Assembly (NCBI GenBank): GCA_003243965.1
Contig: QHBO01000036.1
Coordinates: 1 to 64,000 of the forward strand
DNA from: Chloroflexota bacterium
GTDB lineage: Bacteria; Chloroflexota; Limnocylindria; QHBO01
Length of the DNA: 64,000 bases
Direction: 5' to 3'
In this document: piece by piece, positions 1 through 8,636 of the stretch
Numbering within the stretch: the stretch's first letter is position 1
Layout: each line of letters starts with the position of its first letter
The notes under the pieces: model-generated
Told to the model about the DNA's origin: nothing
What the model saw: only the letters and a program-made list of their open reading frames with translations
Databases searched by the model: none
Position numbers and translations under genes: made by a program

Positions 1-257
1 AGTTCCAGGGCAGCAGCCACGATCGCCTCGCGGTCCTGCCGGGCCCACAAGGGGTCCAGCTGAGCGATGTGGGCCAACCGGTCCGGGCTGCCCCAGGCGC
101 CGAACGCGTAGGCGGATCGCACCGCGACGGAGCGATGCCGGACGTGCATGCCGCGGGCGCAGGGGCGACAGCGGCGGTAGTGTGAGTGGGCGTCGCAGCC
201 GCAGTCGCAGCGGCAGCGCGGCGCCAGGGACGGGCATTCTGGGCAGGCCGCCGACAT
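1..257 (-). CDS. Small cysteine-rich protein, partial (runs off left edge)
   Basis: The family is not recognised. The ATG at 257 follows a GGAGGGA ribosome binding site about 7 nt upstream, and the frame stays open to the window edge, so the C-terminus is missing. The first 40 residues hold about nine cysteines in short C-x-C and C-x2-C spacings (ACPECPS, CRCDCGCD, RRCRPCARG), suggesting a metal-binding knuckle. The motif SVAVRSAYAFGAW then follows; an almost identical motif ends the small protein encoded at 565-792. Both genes and the one between them point the same way and look like one transcript. Function is unknown. The conserved motif and cysteines argue for a real protein rather than a chance frame. 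Confidence 0.55.
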   Translation of the reverse strand, partial: MSAACPECPSLAPRCRCDCGCDAHSHYRRCRPCARGMHVRHRSVAVRSAYAFGAWGSPDRLAHIAQLDPLWARQDREAIVAAALE

Positions 258-307
258 GCGGCGCTCCCTCCGCCTGCGGTGTGGGGCACGCACCCCGCGG
301 CGCAGCA

Positions 308-568
308 TCATCGCGGCCACCCGGGCAACGTCTGCAGGGCGAGGTCGACGACCTCATCAGGATCCTGCCCGGCCAGGATGCAGACCTCTCCGAGCTCGGC
401 GACCAGACGATGCTCGAGGCACGCGCCGTGGTGCGCCAGGCGGACCTGCTCGTCGATCTGGGCCCTGGTCATCCGCCGAGAGAGGCCACCCGGCGTGTAG
501 GCGTCCGCGCCCAAGCTCGGGCGCGGACCCCCCGATCGGAGCTTGGGAACCGACGGGAGCTCGCTCAT
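308..568 (-). CDS. Small hypothetical protein, 86 aa
   Basis: The ATG at 566-568 overlaps the TGA of the upstream gene by 4 bp (ATGA), indicating translational coupling. The product starts MSELPSVPKLRSGG and has a C-terminal half that reads like two amphipathic helices (RAQIDEQVRLAHHGACLEHR, then an acidic stretch with AGQDPDEVVDLALQTL). It has no signal peptide, membrane segment or recognised domain. It lies between two cysteine-containing small proteins that share a motif, so a joint function is plausible but unproven. Confidence 0.45.
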   Translation of the reverse strand: MSELPSVPKLRSGGPRPSLGADAYTPGGLSRRMTRAQIDEQVRLAHHGACLEHRLVAELGEVCILAGQDPDEVVDLALQTLPGWPR

Positions 569-792
569 CGCGGCGTCCCGGCCGGCGGCCAGTCGCCAAA
601 GGCGTAGGCGGCGCGCACGCTCACCGACACGAGCTCGCTCATCGACCGGAGCTCGTGTGGGCAGGCTCGAGCGCCACGGCCATCGACGGCACGGTGCGCC
701 CAATAGGAGCGCCCACACCGCCGGCACCAGGTCCGCCAGCCGTCAGCCCTGGAGAAAACCTCTTCTAGAGGGCGCTCACGCGGGGCGGCCAC
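565..792 (-). CDS. Small zinc-ribbon-like protein, 75 aa
   Basis: The GTG at 792 is chosen because GGAGG lies 6 nt upstream; an earlier in-frame GTG at 807 has no such site. The product has a C-x2-C pair (WCRRCGRSYW) and a later ACPH, which could bind one metal ion as a treble-clef or ribbon knuckle. It ends with SVSVRAAYAFGDW, nearly the same as SVAVRSAYAFGAW in the gene at the left edge. Its stop overlaps the next start by 4 bp. It is probably the first gene of a three-gene unit, just downstream of the inverted-repeat element at 808-844. No function can be assigned. Confidence 0.5.
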   Translation of the reverse strand: MAAPRERPLEEVFSRADGWRTWCRRCGRSYWAHRAVDGRGARACPHELRSMSELVSVSVRAAYAFGDWPPAGTPR

Positions 793-807
793 GGCGCACC
801 TCCGCAC

Positions 808-844
808 ATAGACCTAGCTGCGCGCAGCGCAACATAAGATCTAT
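808..844 (-). promoter_or_regulatory. Nested inverted repeat before the small-gene unit
   Basis: On the minus strand ATAGATCT pairs with AGGTCTAT (eight pairs, one G-U). Between them is the perfect 12-bp palindrome GCTGCGCGCAGC at 817-828. The element ends just before the translation start of the small-gene unit. It could be an operator or an mRNA hairpin hiding the start. No convincing -35/-10 pair was found with it. Confidence 0.4.
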
Positions 845-961
845 TTGCGGCAGTGCGCGGGACGGGCCCAGGACCGCTCTGAGGGGCGGAGCCGGTTCCT
901 CTGCCGCGATGGCCGGCCGCCCACGGCGCGGCGGCGGCAGAATGTGCGTGTGTGAAGGCGG

Positions 962-2257
962 TCAGCGGCGCGTGGGGCGCCGCCGGGTGCCGCCCGCGGC
1001 GGTCACCTCGGCGGCGATCGCCGTCGGGAGATGGCCGGAGACGCGGATGCCACCCGCGAGGTAGCGCTCGGTCACGTCACCGGCCGCCTTCGCTCGGGCG
1101 ACGAGCTCGCCGCGGTGGTAGGGCACCACGGCGTTGACCGCGACCATCTGGTGGCGGAGCATGGCGGCGATCTGTTCCCGCAGCGCGTCGAGACCCTGTC
1201 CGTGGACGGCGCTGACGAACGCGGCGCGGTCGGAGCCAGGGCTCGGGCTGCCGGCGCGCGCATCGCCGAGCCGGTCGATCTTGTTGAAGACCGTGATCCG
1301 CGGCGTGTCGGCTGCGTCGAGCTGCTCGAGCACCTGCTGCACGGCCGCCTGCTGGCCGATGAAGTCGGGATCGGCGGCGTCGACCACCTCGAGCAGCAGG
1401 TCGGCGCGTGCCACCTCCTCGAGCGTGGCTCTGAACGCATCGACGAGGTCGTGGGGCAGTTTGTTGATGAACCCGACGGTATCGGTCATCACCACCCGTT
1501 GGCCGGTCGGCAGCGTCACCTGCCGGGAGGTCGGGTCCAGCGTGGCGAACAGCATGTTCGCGGCGTACACGTCCGTACTTGCAAGGGCGTTGAGCAGGGT
1601 GCTCTTTCCGGCATTCGTGTAGCCGACCAGCGCCACGGTGGACACCTCGCTGCGGTCCCGTTGACGGGCGGCGGTGGCGCGCTGCCGCTTGACGTCCTCG
1701 AGCTCGCCGCGCAGCTTGCGGATCTTGTCGGCGATCAGTCGACGGTCCGTCTCGAGCTGGCTCTCGCCCGGTCCCCGCGTGCCGATGCCGCCGCCGGTGC
1801 GCGACAGGTGGGTCCACATCCGGGTCAGCCGCGGCAGGTGGTATGCGAGCTGTGCCAGCTCGACCTGGAGGCGTCCCTCGCGGGTCCGCGCGTGCTTGGC
1901 GAAGATGTCGATGATCAGCGCGGACCGGTCCAGCACTTTGCAGTCGACGAGCTTCTCGAGGTTCCGCTGCTGCGCAGGGGTGAGCTCGTCGTCGACGATG
2001 AGCAGGTTGAAGTCGGTGGCCGCCCTCTCGTCGACGAGCTCGGCGGCGCGCCCCTTCCCGAGGTACCAGGCGGCGTCGGGAGCGCGCCGACGCTGGAAGG
2101 CGCTGCCAACCACGCTGGCTCCCGCGGTCCGGGCCAGGGCCTCCAGCTCGGCCAGGCTGCGGCCGATCGGCCAGCGGCCGTCTCCAGGGTTTTCGATCCC
2201 GACCAGATAGGCGCGCTCCACGGGCGCGGTGAGGTCGAGCAGGCGTCCATCGGTCAT
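962..2257 (-). CDS. hflX: GTPase HflX
   Basis: HflX is a ribosome-associated GTPase that splits or rescues stalled ribosomes. The 431-residue protein has the HflX glycine-rich signature GGGIGTRGPGE (155-165), the P-loop GYTNAGKST (212-220), the G3 motif DTVGF (259-263) and the G4 motif NKID (325-328). The N-terminal domain (about 1-150) and a helical linker (about 170-205) match the family layout, and the length is typical. The ATG overlaps the miaA stop as ATGA, the last step of a recA-recX-oxidoreductase-rny-ymdB-miaA-hflX run. A TACCAT hexamer lies 9 nt before the start and may be an internal promoter, though it is also miaA coding sequence. Confidence 0.96.
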   Translation of the reverse strand: MTDGRLLDLTAPVERAYLVGIENPGDGRWPIGRSLAELEALARTAGASVVGSAFQRRRAPDAAWYLGKGRAAELVDERAATDFNLLIVDDELTPAQQRNLEKLVDCKVLDRSALIIDIFAKHARTREGRLQVELAQLAYHLPRLTRMWTHLSRTGGGIGTRGPGESQLETDRRLIADKIRKLRGELEDVKRQRATAARQRDRSEVSTVALVGYTNAGKSTLLNALASTDVYAANMLFATLDPTSRQVTLPTGQRVVMTDTVGFINKLPHDLVDAFRATLEEVARADLLLEVVDAADPDFIGQQAAVQQVLEQLDAADTPRITVFNKIDRLGDARAGSPSPGSDRAAFVSAVHGQGLDALREQIAAMLRHQMVAVNAVVPYHRGELVARAKAAGDVTERYLAGGIRVSGHLPTAIAAEVTAAGGTRRRPTRR

Positions 2258-3243
2258 CTGCGGGCCATGGTAGTCGATGCCGGACGGGGCACCGCTGCGA
2301 TCGCCTGGACGGCCGCCGTCGCGGCATCGACCAGCACGCGATCCGTCATCGAACGATCCGCGGCGTCCGGCGCGGCGAGCCAGACGACATCGGGATCACG
2401 GCGAAACCAGCTCAGCTGGCGCTTGGCGTACTGGCGCGTGCGGCGGGCGGCGACCTCGAGCGCCTCGTCCAGCGTCCACTCCCCTGCCAGATAGCGCGCC
2501 GTCTCCGCGTAGCCGTGGCCACTCATCGCCGGGAGCTCGGGTCGATAGCCCGCGGCGAGCAGCGAGCGCACCTCATCGACCAGGCCGTGGCTGAACAGCC
2601 AAGCGGCCCGTTCGTCGATGCGTCGATAGAGCGTCTCGCGCGGACGGTCGATGGCGAGTTGGAGGACAGGCCCGCCATAGGCAGTTGCCGTCGGCAACGG
2701 ATCGCCCGCCATGCGGCGCTCGAGCGCGGCCAACACGCGTCGCGGGTTCCGCACATCGATGCCGTCGCCAGCCCGCGGGTCGTAGGCCCGCAATCGGGCA
2801 GCCATCGCGTCCAGCCCGTGCCGCTCGAAGTCCCGCTGGAGCGCAATCCGCAGCCCCGGCGACCGCGGCCGTTCGGTCAATGCGTAACCGCCGAGCAGCG
2901 CAGTGATGTACAGCCCGGTGCCCCCCACCAGGATCGGCAGCCGGCCTCGCTCCCCCACCTCGCGGAGCGCCTTGCGAGCTGCACGCAGCCAGTCGGCGAC
3001 GGTGAGCCGCTGATCGGGCGCTGCGAGGTCCAGGAGGTGGTGCGGCGCTCTTGCCAGGTCCGCCGGTCCCGGCTTGGCGGTGCCGATCGTCATCCCGCGG
3101 TACACCTGGCGCGAGTCGGCCACCAGGATCTCGCCGTTGAGGCGCTCGGCCAGCGCCAGCGCCAGCTCGCTCTTGCCCGAGGCTGTGGGGCCCACGATGG
3201 CGAGCAGCGCCGGCTCGGTCGAGCCGGCGAGCGACGTGCCCAT
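2254..3243 (-). CDS. miaA: tRNA dimethylallyltransferase MiaA
   Basis: MiaA transfers a dimethylallyl group to A37 of tRNAs that read UNN codons. The 329-residue product carries the P-loop GPTASGKS (18-25), the DSRQVYRGMTIGTAKP segment that binds the isoprenoid donor and tRNA, VGGTGLY, and the C-terminal RQYAKRQLSWFR signature. The ATG at 3243 is preferred over an upstream in-frame start because it has AGAGGG just upstream and begins 7 nt after the ymdB stop; the longer frame would run into ymdB. The 3' end overlaps hflX by 4 bp, the classical miaA-hflX adjacency. Confidence 0.96.
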   Translation of the reverse strand: MGTSLAGSTEPALLAIVGPTASGKSELALALAERLNGEILVADSRQVYRGMTIGTAKPGPADLARAPHHLLDLAAPDQRLTVADWLRAARKALREVGERGRLPILVGGTGLYITALLGGYALTERPRSPGLRIALQRDFERHGLDAMAARLRAYDPRAGDGIDVRNPRRVLAALERRMAGDPLPTATAYGGPVLQLAIDRPRETLYRRIDERAAWLFSHGLVDEVRSLLAAGYRPELPAMSGHGYAETARYLAGEWTLDEALEVAARRTRQYAKRQLSWFRRDPDVVWLAAPDAADRSMTDRVLVDAATAAVQAIAAVPRPASTTMARR

Positions 3244-3250
3244 CGGCCCT

Positions 3251-4060
3251 CTAGTCGACCTCCACCAGTCGCTGGACCTGGTCGATGCGAAGGGCGCGCC
3301 CGGTGCGCCGGTCGGCCTCGACGACCACCGCATTGAAGCTCACCGTCCCGCTCGCCACCGCGAACCGCGTCGGCATGTGCGTCAGGAAGCGGGGCAGGAC
3401 GGTCTCCACCGACATCCCGATGATCGAGTCGCGTGGCCCGGTCATGCCCACGTCGCTGATGTAGGCGGTACCCCGGGGCAGCAGCCGCGCGTCGGCGGTC
3501 GGGACGTGAGTGTGGGTGCCGACCACCGCGCTCACCCGTCCGTCCAGGTGCCAGCCCATCGCGTTCTTTTCGGAGGTCAGCTCGCAGTGGAAGTCGACGA
3601 TGCGCACCGGAGGCAGGGGCTCGGCGGCTTCGTCGAGCAGCGCGTCGAGCGCCTCGAACGGCGAGGCCAGCTGGTTCATGTACACGCGGCCCATGGCGTT
3701 GATGACTGCCACCTCTCCCCCATCCGCCAGCCGCAGCACCAACCAGCCCCGGCCGGGTGCCCGGTCGGGATAGTTGAGGGGCCGCAGGACGGGCCGATCG
3801 GTCTCGAGGTACTCGTAGATTTCGCGCTTGTCCCAGATGTGGTTGCCGCTGGTGATGACGTCGATCCCGTGGGCCAGAAGCTCCTCGGCGAGCGATGGCG
3901 TGAGCCCCATCCCACCGGCGACGTTCTCCCCGTTGGCGATCACGCAGTCGAGGTCGAGCTCCCGACGCAGTGCTGGGACGAGCTGGTTCACCGCCAGGCG
4001 CCCCGGTTTGCCGATGATGTCGCCGACGACCATGCACCGCAGGACGGCGCCGTCGGTCAC
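3251..4060 (-). CDS. ymdB: YmdB-family metallophosphoesterase
   Basis: This is a calcineurin-like metal-dependent phosphodiesterase of the YmdB type; Bacillus YmdB hydrolyses 2',3'-cyclic AMP and affects multicellular behaviour. The 269-residue protein shows the metal-binding series GDIIGKPGR (Asp14), NGENVAGG, SGNHIWD, DFHCELTSEKNAMG and GTHTHVPTAD in the expected order. It starts with GTG overlapping the rny stop (GTGA). Its pairing with RNase Y is conserved in many bacteria and suggests shared RNA-turnover roles. Length is normal and no ligand is missing. Confidence 0.92.
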   Translation of the reverse strand: MTDGAVLRCMVVGDIIGKPGRLAVNQLVPALRRELDLDCVIANGENVAGGMGLTPSLAEELLAHGIDVITSGNHIWDKREIYEYLETDRPVLRPLNYPDRAPGRGWLVLRLADGGEVAVINAMGRVYMNQLASPFEALDALLDEAAEPLPPVRIVDFHCELTSEKNAMGWHLDGRVSAVVGTHTHVPTADARLLPRGTAYISDVGMTGPRDSIIGMSVETVLPRFLTHMPTRFAVASGTVSFNAVVVEADRRTGRALRIDQVQRLVEVD

Positions 4061-5592
4061 CGCGCGAAGTCGACCGCCCGCGTCTCGCGGATCACGGTCA
4101 CCTTGATCTGGCCGGGATACTGCAGCTGGTCCTCGATCTTGCGCACCACGTCACGAGCCAGGCGGTTCGAGGCGCCATCATCGATCTCCTCCGGCCGAAC
4201 CAGGATGCGGATCTCGCGCCCGGCCTGGATGGCGTAGCAGCGCTCGACCCCGGGGAAGCTGAGGGCGATCTGCTGCAGGTCGTCGAGACGCTTCACGTAG
4301 TTGTCCAGGCTCTCGCCCCGCGCTCCCGGGCGGGATGCGCTGATCGCGTCGGCGATCTGGACCACCGTGGCCTCGATGCTCTCCTGCTCCACCTCCTGGT
4401 GGTGTGCGGCGATGGCATTGCAAACGACCGCATTCACGCCGCAGCGGCGCGCGATGTCGCCGCCGATGAGCGCGTGGGGGCCCTCGACCTCATGGTCCAC
4501 CGCTTTGCCGATGTCGTGCAGCAGTCCGCCCTTCTTCGACTCCTGGACGTTGGCACCGATCTCGGCGGCGAGGAGGCCGGAGAGGCGCGCGGTCTCGACG
4601 CAGTGGTCGAGAACGTTCTGGCCGTAGCTGGTGCGGTACTTGAGCCGGCCGAGAAGCTTGATCAGCTCGGGATGGAGACCCGGCACGGCAGCGTCGTAGG
4701 CGGCCTGCTCGCCGGCTTGGCGCATCACCATCTCGATCTCCTGGCGCGCCTTGGCGACCGTCTCCTCGATCCGGCCCGGATGGATCCGCCCATCGGAGAT
4801 GAGCTTGGTGAGGGCCATGCGCGCCACCTCGCGCCGCACCGGATCGAATCCGGAGAGGACCACCGCCTCGGGGGTGTCGTCGATGATCAGATCGACGCCG
4901 GTTGCCTGCTCCAGCGCGCGGATGTTCCGCCCTTCACGGCCGATGATCCGGCCCTTCATCTCCTCGCTCGGAAGCGGGACGACGGTGACCGTCGCTTCGC
5001 TGGTGTGGTCCGCGGCGATCCGCTGCATGACGGTGGTGAGCACTCTCCGGGCTCGCTCCTGTCCCTCTTCCTGGGCGGCGCGCTCGATCTCCCGCACGCG
5101 CTGGTTTGCCTCCGCCTGCGCCTCGTCGACGATCTGCTGGATCAAGCTCTGGCGCGCCTCGCTCACGGACAGGCCGCTCACGCCCTCGAGCTGTTCCAGC
5201 TGCTGTCGGCGCAGCTCGGCGACCTCCGCTCGATCCGCCTCGATCTCGGACAGGCGCTGGTCGAGGGCTGCTTCGCGCCGTTCGAGGGTCTCGAGTTTGC
5301 GGTCCATGCTCTCCGACCGATCGAGCAGGAGCCGCTCCTGGCGCTGCAGGTCGACACGCTTCTCGCGCGCCTCATCCTCTGCGACGCGCTGGATCTTCAG
5401 CGCGTCGTCCTTGCCCTCGAGGACGATCTCCTTTTGCTTGGCGCGTCCCTCGGCGATGATCCGCTCGGCGTACGTCTCCGCGTGCTTGACCGCCGCGGTC
5501 GCGACGAGCCGCCGCGCGATATAGCCGAGGGCGCCGCCGACGAGGATCCCCGCCAGCAGCGCCACCCCGGCGACCACCGCAATCTCTGGCAT
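4057..5592 (-). CDS. rny: Ribonuclease Y
   Basis: RNase Y is a membrane-anchored endoribonuclease that starts mRNA decay. The 511-residue protein has an N-terminal transmembrane helix (about 5-25), a long charged coiled coil (about 35-195), a KH RNA-binding domain with GRIIGREGRN (214-223) and an HD domain whose metal pair is His359-Asp360 in LLHDIGKAVDHE. All family parts are present at usual length. It is coupled to ymdB by a 4-bp overlap. A 7-bp-stem hairpin lies in its upstream spacer. Confidence 0.97.
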   Translation of the reverse strand: MPEIAVVAGVALLAGILVGGALGYIARRLVATAAVKHAETYAERIIAEGRAKQKEIVLEGKDDALKIQRVAEDEAREKRVDLQRQERLLLDRSESMDRKLETLERREAALDQRLSEIEADRAEVAELRRQQLEQLEGVSGLSVSEARQSLIQQIVDEAQAEANQRVREIERAAQEEGQERARRVLTTVMQRIAADHTSEATVTVVPLPSEEMKGRIIGREGRNIRALEQATGVDLIIDDTPEAVVLSGFDPVRREVARMALTKLISDGRIHPGRIEETVAKARQEIEMVMRQAGEQAAYDAAVPGLHPELIKLLGRLKYRTSYGQNVLDHCVETARLSGLLAAEIGANVQESKKGGLLHDIGKAVDHEVEGPHALIGGDIARRCGVNAVVCNAIAAHHQEVEQESIEATVVQIADAISASRPGARGESLDNYVKRLDDLQQIALSFPGVERCYAIQAGREIRILVRPEEIDDGASNRLARDVVRKIEDQLQYPGQIKVTVIRETRAVDFAR

Positions 5593-5637
5593 CGGCTCCC
5601 TCCCGTTCGATGGAGCCCGCTGATGGGCGATGATGAT

Positions 5638-5658
5638 GCGCCCGCAATCTCCGGGCGC
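5638..5658 (-). promoter_or_regulatory. Hairpin upstream of rny
   Basis: GCGCCCG (5638-5644) and CGGGCGC (5652-5658) form a perfect 7-bp stem with a 7-nt loop, about 46 bp before the rny start. There is no U-run after it on the minus strand, so it is more likely a leader structure than a strong terminator. Confidence 0.3.
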
Positions 5659-5729
5659 CCGCGTCGTGCAATCTCAACTGGCCCGCCCCCCGCGCCATCG
5701 AAAAAGTGTACCGCAAGTTGCTCGGACCC

Positions 5730-6689
5730 TCAGGCCCGGACTGGGTTGAAGACGCGGCCCATCAGACGTACGTGGTCCAGATCCCGCGGCAGGAAGTCCT
5801 GGAGCATGACGCGCTGGACACCCGCCGCCTCCAGCTCTGCCACCCGGGCCAGCGCCTGGTCCGGAGTGCCTATGATCCAGCGCTCCCGACGCTCGTCGAG
5901 CCACCCCTTGGCGTCCGCTTCCCCGCCGGCGGCCAGCACGTCGCGGGCGCGATCTTCGACGTCGCCCGGCGACTCGCCGATCAGCACGCCGACCATCGCG
6001 GACAGCACGACCGTGGCGGGATCCCGCCCGATCGACTCGCACGCCGCCCGCACGCGGCCGTATGCCTCTCGTGCCCGATCAGGTGTCGCGCTCTGCCGGT
6101 TGAACTCGTCCGCATAGCGCGCAACCAGGCGGGCGAGCCGCGGGCCACCGTCCCCACCCAGGATCAGGTGCGGGCCGCAGCGACCGTCTCCGCTCGGACG
6201 GGGGGCAAAGCGGGATCCGCGCACCTGCCAGTGTCGTCCCTCGAACGTCCATCCGTCCGGCTCGCACCACAGTCCGGTCACGACCGCGAGCGCCTCCTCC
6301 AGGCGGTCGTAGCGCTCGCGGAGCTCGGGGGGATACGGGATCCCCAGCTCGGCGTGTTCACGTTGGTTCCAACCGGCCCCCATGCCGACCTCGATCCTTC
6401 CGCCGCTCATCTGGTCGACGGTGGCGACCACCTTGGCGAAGCTGCCCGGGATGCGGAATGTGACCGGTGAGACCAGCGTGCCAAGACGGATGCGGCTCGT
6501 CTCCCGCGCCAGGCCCGCCAGGGTCGACCAGGCATCGGTGGTCGGCAGCCCGGCAGCACCGGGAAACGAGGTGTAGTGGTCCGAGCGGAAAAATGCCTCG
6601 ATGCCCGACTCCTCAGCCTTGCGCGCGAGCGCCAGGAGCTCCTCGTACGTGAGTCCCTGCTGCGGCTCCGTCATCAGCGCGTACCGCAT
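5730..6689 (-). CDS. LLM-class flavin/F420-dependent oxidoreductase
   Basis: A TIM-barrel oxidoreductase of the luciferase-like monooxygenase family, likely using F420 or FMN; the substrate is unknown. Visible family features are an N-terminal strand with an early EESGIEAFFRSDHY segment, RLGTLVSPVTFR, and the GMGAGWNQREH cofactor-region motif, followed by RYDRLEEAL. The ATG at 6689 has GAGG about 5 nt upstream; a GTG two codons earlier is possible. It begins a few bases after the recX stop, so it probably shares the recA-recX transcript, although its function looks unrelated. Length (319) fits the family. Confidence 0.85.
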   Translation of the reverse strand: MRYALMTEPQQGLTYEELLALARKAEESGIEAFFRSDHYTSFPGAAGLPTTDAWSTLAGLARETSRIRLGTLVSPVTFRIPGSFAKVVATVDQMSGGRIEVGMGAGWNQREHAELGIPYPPELRERYDRLEEALAVVTGLWCEPDGWTFEGRHWQVRGSRFAPRPSGDGRCGPHLILGGDGGPRLARLVARYADEFNRQSATPDRAREAYGRVRAACESIGRDPATVVLSAMVGVLIGESPGDVEDRARDVLAAGGEADAKGWLDERRERWIIGTPDQALARVAELEAAGVQRVMLQDFLPRDLDHVRLMGRVFNPVRA

Positions 6690-6696
6690 GAACACC

Positions 6697-7275
6697 TCAT
6701 TCGTCGATCTCTTCGAGCGGCAGGTTCGCGCGCTCGCGCAGCGCGCCGCGCACGGTCGCAGCGTCGAAGCCGCGCCGCATCAGGAAGGCACCGAGGCGGG
6801 CGATCGCCTTTGGGTCGTCGGGCATCGGGCGACCTCGCAGGTGCCGATCGACTGCCTTGCGGGCTCGTTCGGCCTCAGTCCGCGGGAGCATCTCCTCGGT
6901 CGGCGGGCGTTCGTGCCGGGTATTCCCTTCGCGGAATCGCTCGAGCGCCTCGCCTTGCACGCCGTGCTGGCGCAGCTCCGCCTCCAGCATCCGCTGTCCG
7001 CGCGGTGCATGCCGATCCCGCTGCTCGGTCCACCAGCGAGCGAATGCGTCGTCGTCCAGATAACCGAGCGCGCGCAGCCGATCCGTCGTCTCCGCAATCA
7101 CATCGTCCTCGGCCCCCGCCCGCCGGAGCCGTTGCTGCAGCTCCCAGCCGCTCCGCGGGCGAGTGGCGAGGAAGCGCGCGGCGATTTCGAAGGCGGCGGC
7201 GGCGTCCGGGCGCTCTCGCGACCGGGCAGGCCGGCGGGCGCCGGGCCGCGGCGGGTGCTGCGGGCCTGACTCCAC
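6697..7275 (-). CDS. recX: Regulatory protein RecX
   Basis: RecX binds RecA filaments and limits their activity. The 192-residue product has the helical repeat pattern of the family: RPRSGWELQQRLRRAG, then LRALGYLDDDAFARWW and a C-terminal AFLMRRGFDAATVRGAL. The GTG start lies 9 nt after the recA stop, the standard recA-recX operon. About 25 arginine- and proline-rich residues precede the first repeat, a little longer than average. Confidence 0.92.
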   Translation of the reverse strand: MESGPQHPPRPGARRPARSRERPDAAAAFEIAARFLATRPRSGWELQQRLRRAGAEDDVIAETTDRLRALGYLDDDAFARWWTEQRDRHAPRGQRMLEAELRQHGVQGEALERFREGNTRHERPPTEEMLPRTEAERARKAVDRHLRGRPMPDDPKAIARLGAFLMRRGFDAATVRGALRERANLPLEEIDE

Positions 7276-7284
7276 GACGAGCGG

Positions 7285-8367
7285 CTACTCAGCTTCCGCG
7301 ATGCCTTCGACCCCGACCTCGATCGACGCCACCTTGCCCCGGATCTCGTCGTCGATCCGCTGCGCGATCTCTGGGTTCGCGCGCAGGAAGTCGCGGGCGT
7401 TCTCGCGACCCTGCCCGAGGCGGGTCTCCCCGTAGTTGAACCAGGCGCCGGTCTTGGACAGGATGCCGGCGGCGATACCGACATCGAGCAGGCCGCCCTC
7501 GCGGCTGATCCCCTCGTTGTACATGATGTCGAACTCGGCGACGCGGAACGGCGATGCGACCTTGTTCTTGACGACCTTCACGCGCGTGCGGCTGCCGATC
7601 GCATCGGTGCCGGTCTTGAGCGTCTCGATGCGGCGGATGTCCATGCGGATGGATGCGTAGAACTTGAGAGCCCGCCCTCCCGGCGTCGTCTCCGGGTTGC
7701 CGAACATGACGCCGATCTTCTCGCGCAGCTGATTGGTGAACACCAGCGCGGTGTTGCTGCGGTTGATTGCGCCGGTCAGCTTGCGAAGCGCCTGGCTCAT
7801 CAGGCGGGCCTGGAGGCCAACGAAGCTGTCGCCCATGTCGCCCTCGATCTCGGCGCGCGGCACGAGTGCGGCAACCGAATCCACGATCACCACGTCGACC
7901 CCGTTGCTCCGAATCAGCGTTTCGGCGATCTCGAGCGCCTGCTCGCCGGTGTCCGGCTGGCTGACCAACAGCTCATCCACGTTGACGCCCACGTTGCGGG
8001 CGTAGTTGGGATCGAGGGCGTGCTCGGCGTCGATGAAGGCCACGATCCCGCCGGCACGCTGCGCGCTGGCCGCGATGTGATAGCACAGCGTGGTCTTCCC
8101 GCTCGACTCGGGGCCGAAGATCTCGGTGATCCGCCCGCGCGGCACGCCGCCCACACCGAGTGCCAGGTCGAGCGCGACCGAGCCGGTCGGGACGATGTCG
8201 ACCGCCAGCTTGGCGCCCTTGTCGCCCAGGCGCATGATCGCGCCGCGCCCGAACTGCTTCTCGATCTGCAGGATTGCGGCGTCGACGGCTCGCCCACGTT
8301 CGCCGTGATGTTGCTCGCCGTTGCGCTGGTCGCCGCTCTTCACGATCTGGGCCACCGGGGCGTCCAT
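7285..8367 (-). CDS. recA: Recombinase RecA
   Basis: RecA is the ATP-dependent strand-exchange protein and co-protease of the SOS response. The 360-residue protein carries the Walker A motif GPESSGKT (85-92), the [11 protein letters not shown] segment, [17 protein letters not shown], and the loop L2 region [17 protein letters not shown]. An AAGGAG site precedes the ATG. The N-terminus has about 25 extra residues rich in Gly, Gln, His and Arg. A tiny basic protein gene lies directly upstream on the same strand. No LexA-type box was recognised. Confidence 0.98.
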   Translation of the reverse strand: MDAPVAQIVKSGDQRNGEQHHGERGRAVDAAILQIEKQFGRGAIMRLGDKGAKLAVDIVPTGSVALDLALGVGGVPRGRITEIFGPESSGKTTLCYHIAASAQRAGGIVAFIDAEHALDPNYARNVGVNVDELLVSQPDTGEQALEIAETLIRSNGVDVVIVDSVAALVPRAEIEGDMGDSFVGLQARLMSQALRKLTGAINRSNTALVFTNQLREKIGVMFGNPETTPGGRALKFYASIRMDIRRIETLKTGTDAIGSRTRVKVVKNKVASPFRVAEFDIMYNEGISREGGLLDVGIAAGILSKTGAWFNYGETRLGQGRENARDFLRANPEIAQRIDDEIRGKVASIEVGVEGIAEAE

Positions 8368-8411
8368 CGGTCTGCTCGGGCTCCTTCCCTCTTGCCCCGG
8401 CGGCTACGAGG

Positions 8412-8570
8412 TCATTCCTCGACCGGACCGGGCTCGGTGCGCGGCTTGCGCCTTGGTTTGATCACCTCGACGGACATCGGCGGCTCGTACAGCGAGGGCG
8501 GCTGCACCTTTGGCGCTTTCGCCTTTGGCTTCCGTTTCTCCTGATGCCGCGGCCGATCTCGGCTTCCCAC
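8412..8570 (-). CDS. Small basic protein upstream of recA, 52 aa
   Basis: This gene is short and easily missed. The GTG at 8570 has GGAGG 7 nt upstream. The 52 residues are strongly basic at the front (HQEKRKPKAKAPK), followed by LYEPPMSVEVIKPRRKPR and an acidic end. It is predicted disordered and cytoplasmic; a nucleic-acid or ribosome contact is possible. It lies between tgt and recA on the same strand, 44 bp before recA, so it may share the recA promoter. The reading frame is supported by the ribosome binding site and biased composition, not by recognised homology. Confidence 0.55.
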   Translation of the reverse strand: MGSRDRPRHQEKRKPKAKAPKVQPPSLYEPPMSVEVIKPRRKPRTEPGPVEE

Positions 8571-8636
8571 CTGGTGACCTCCGATCTGGGCCGGACGAGG
8601 CTGGCGCCAGTCTCGTCGGTAGTCCTTATCGAGTCG

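Noticed and set aside
1031-2494. Long open frame on the plus strand opposite hflX and miaA
   Set aside because: It is the antisense shadow of two certain genes in GC-rich DNA and has no recognisable domain or ribosome binding site.
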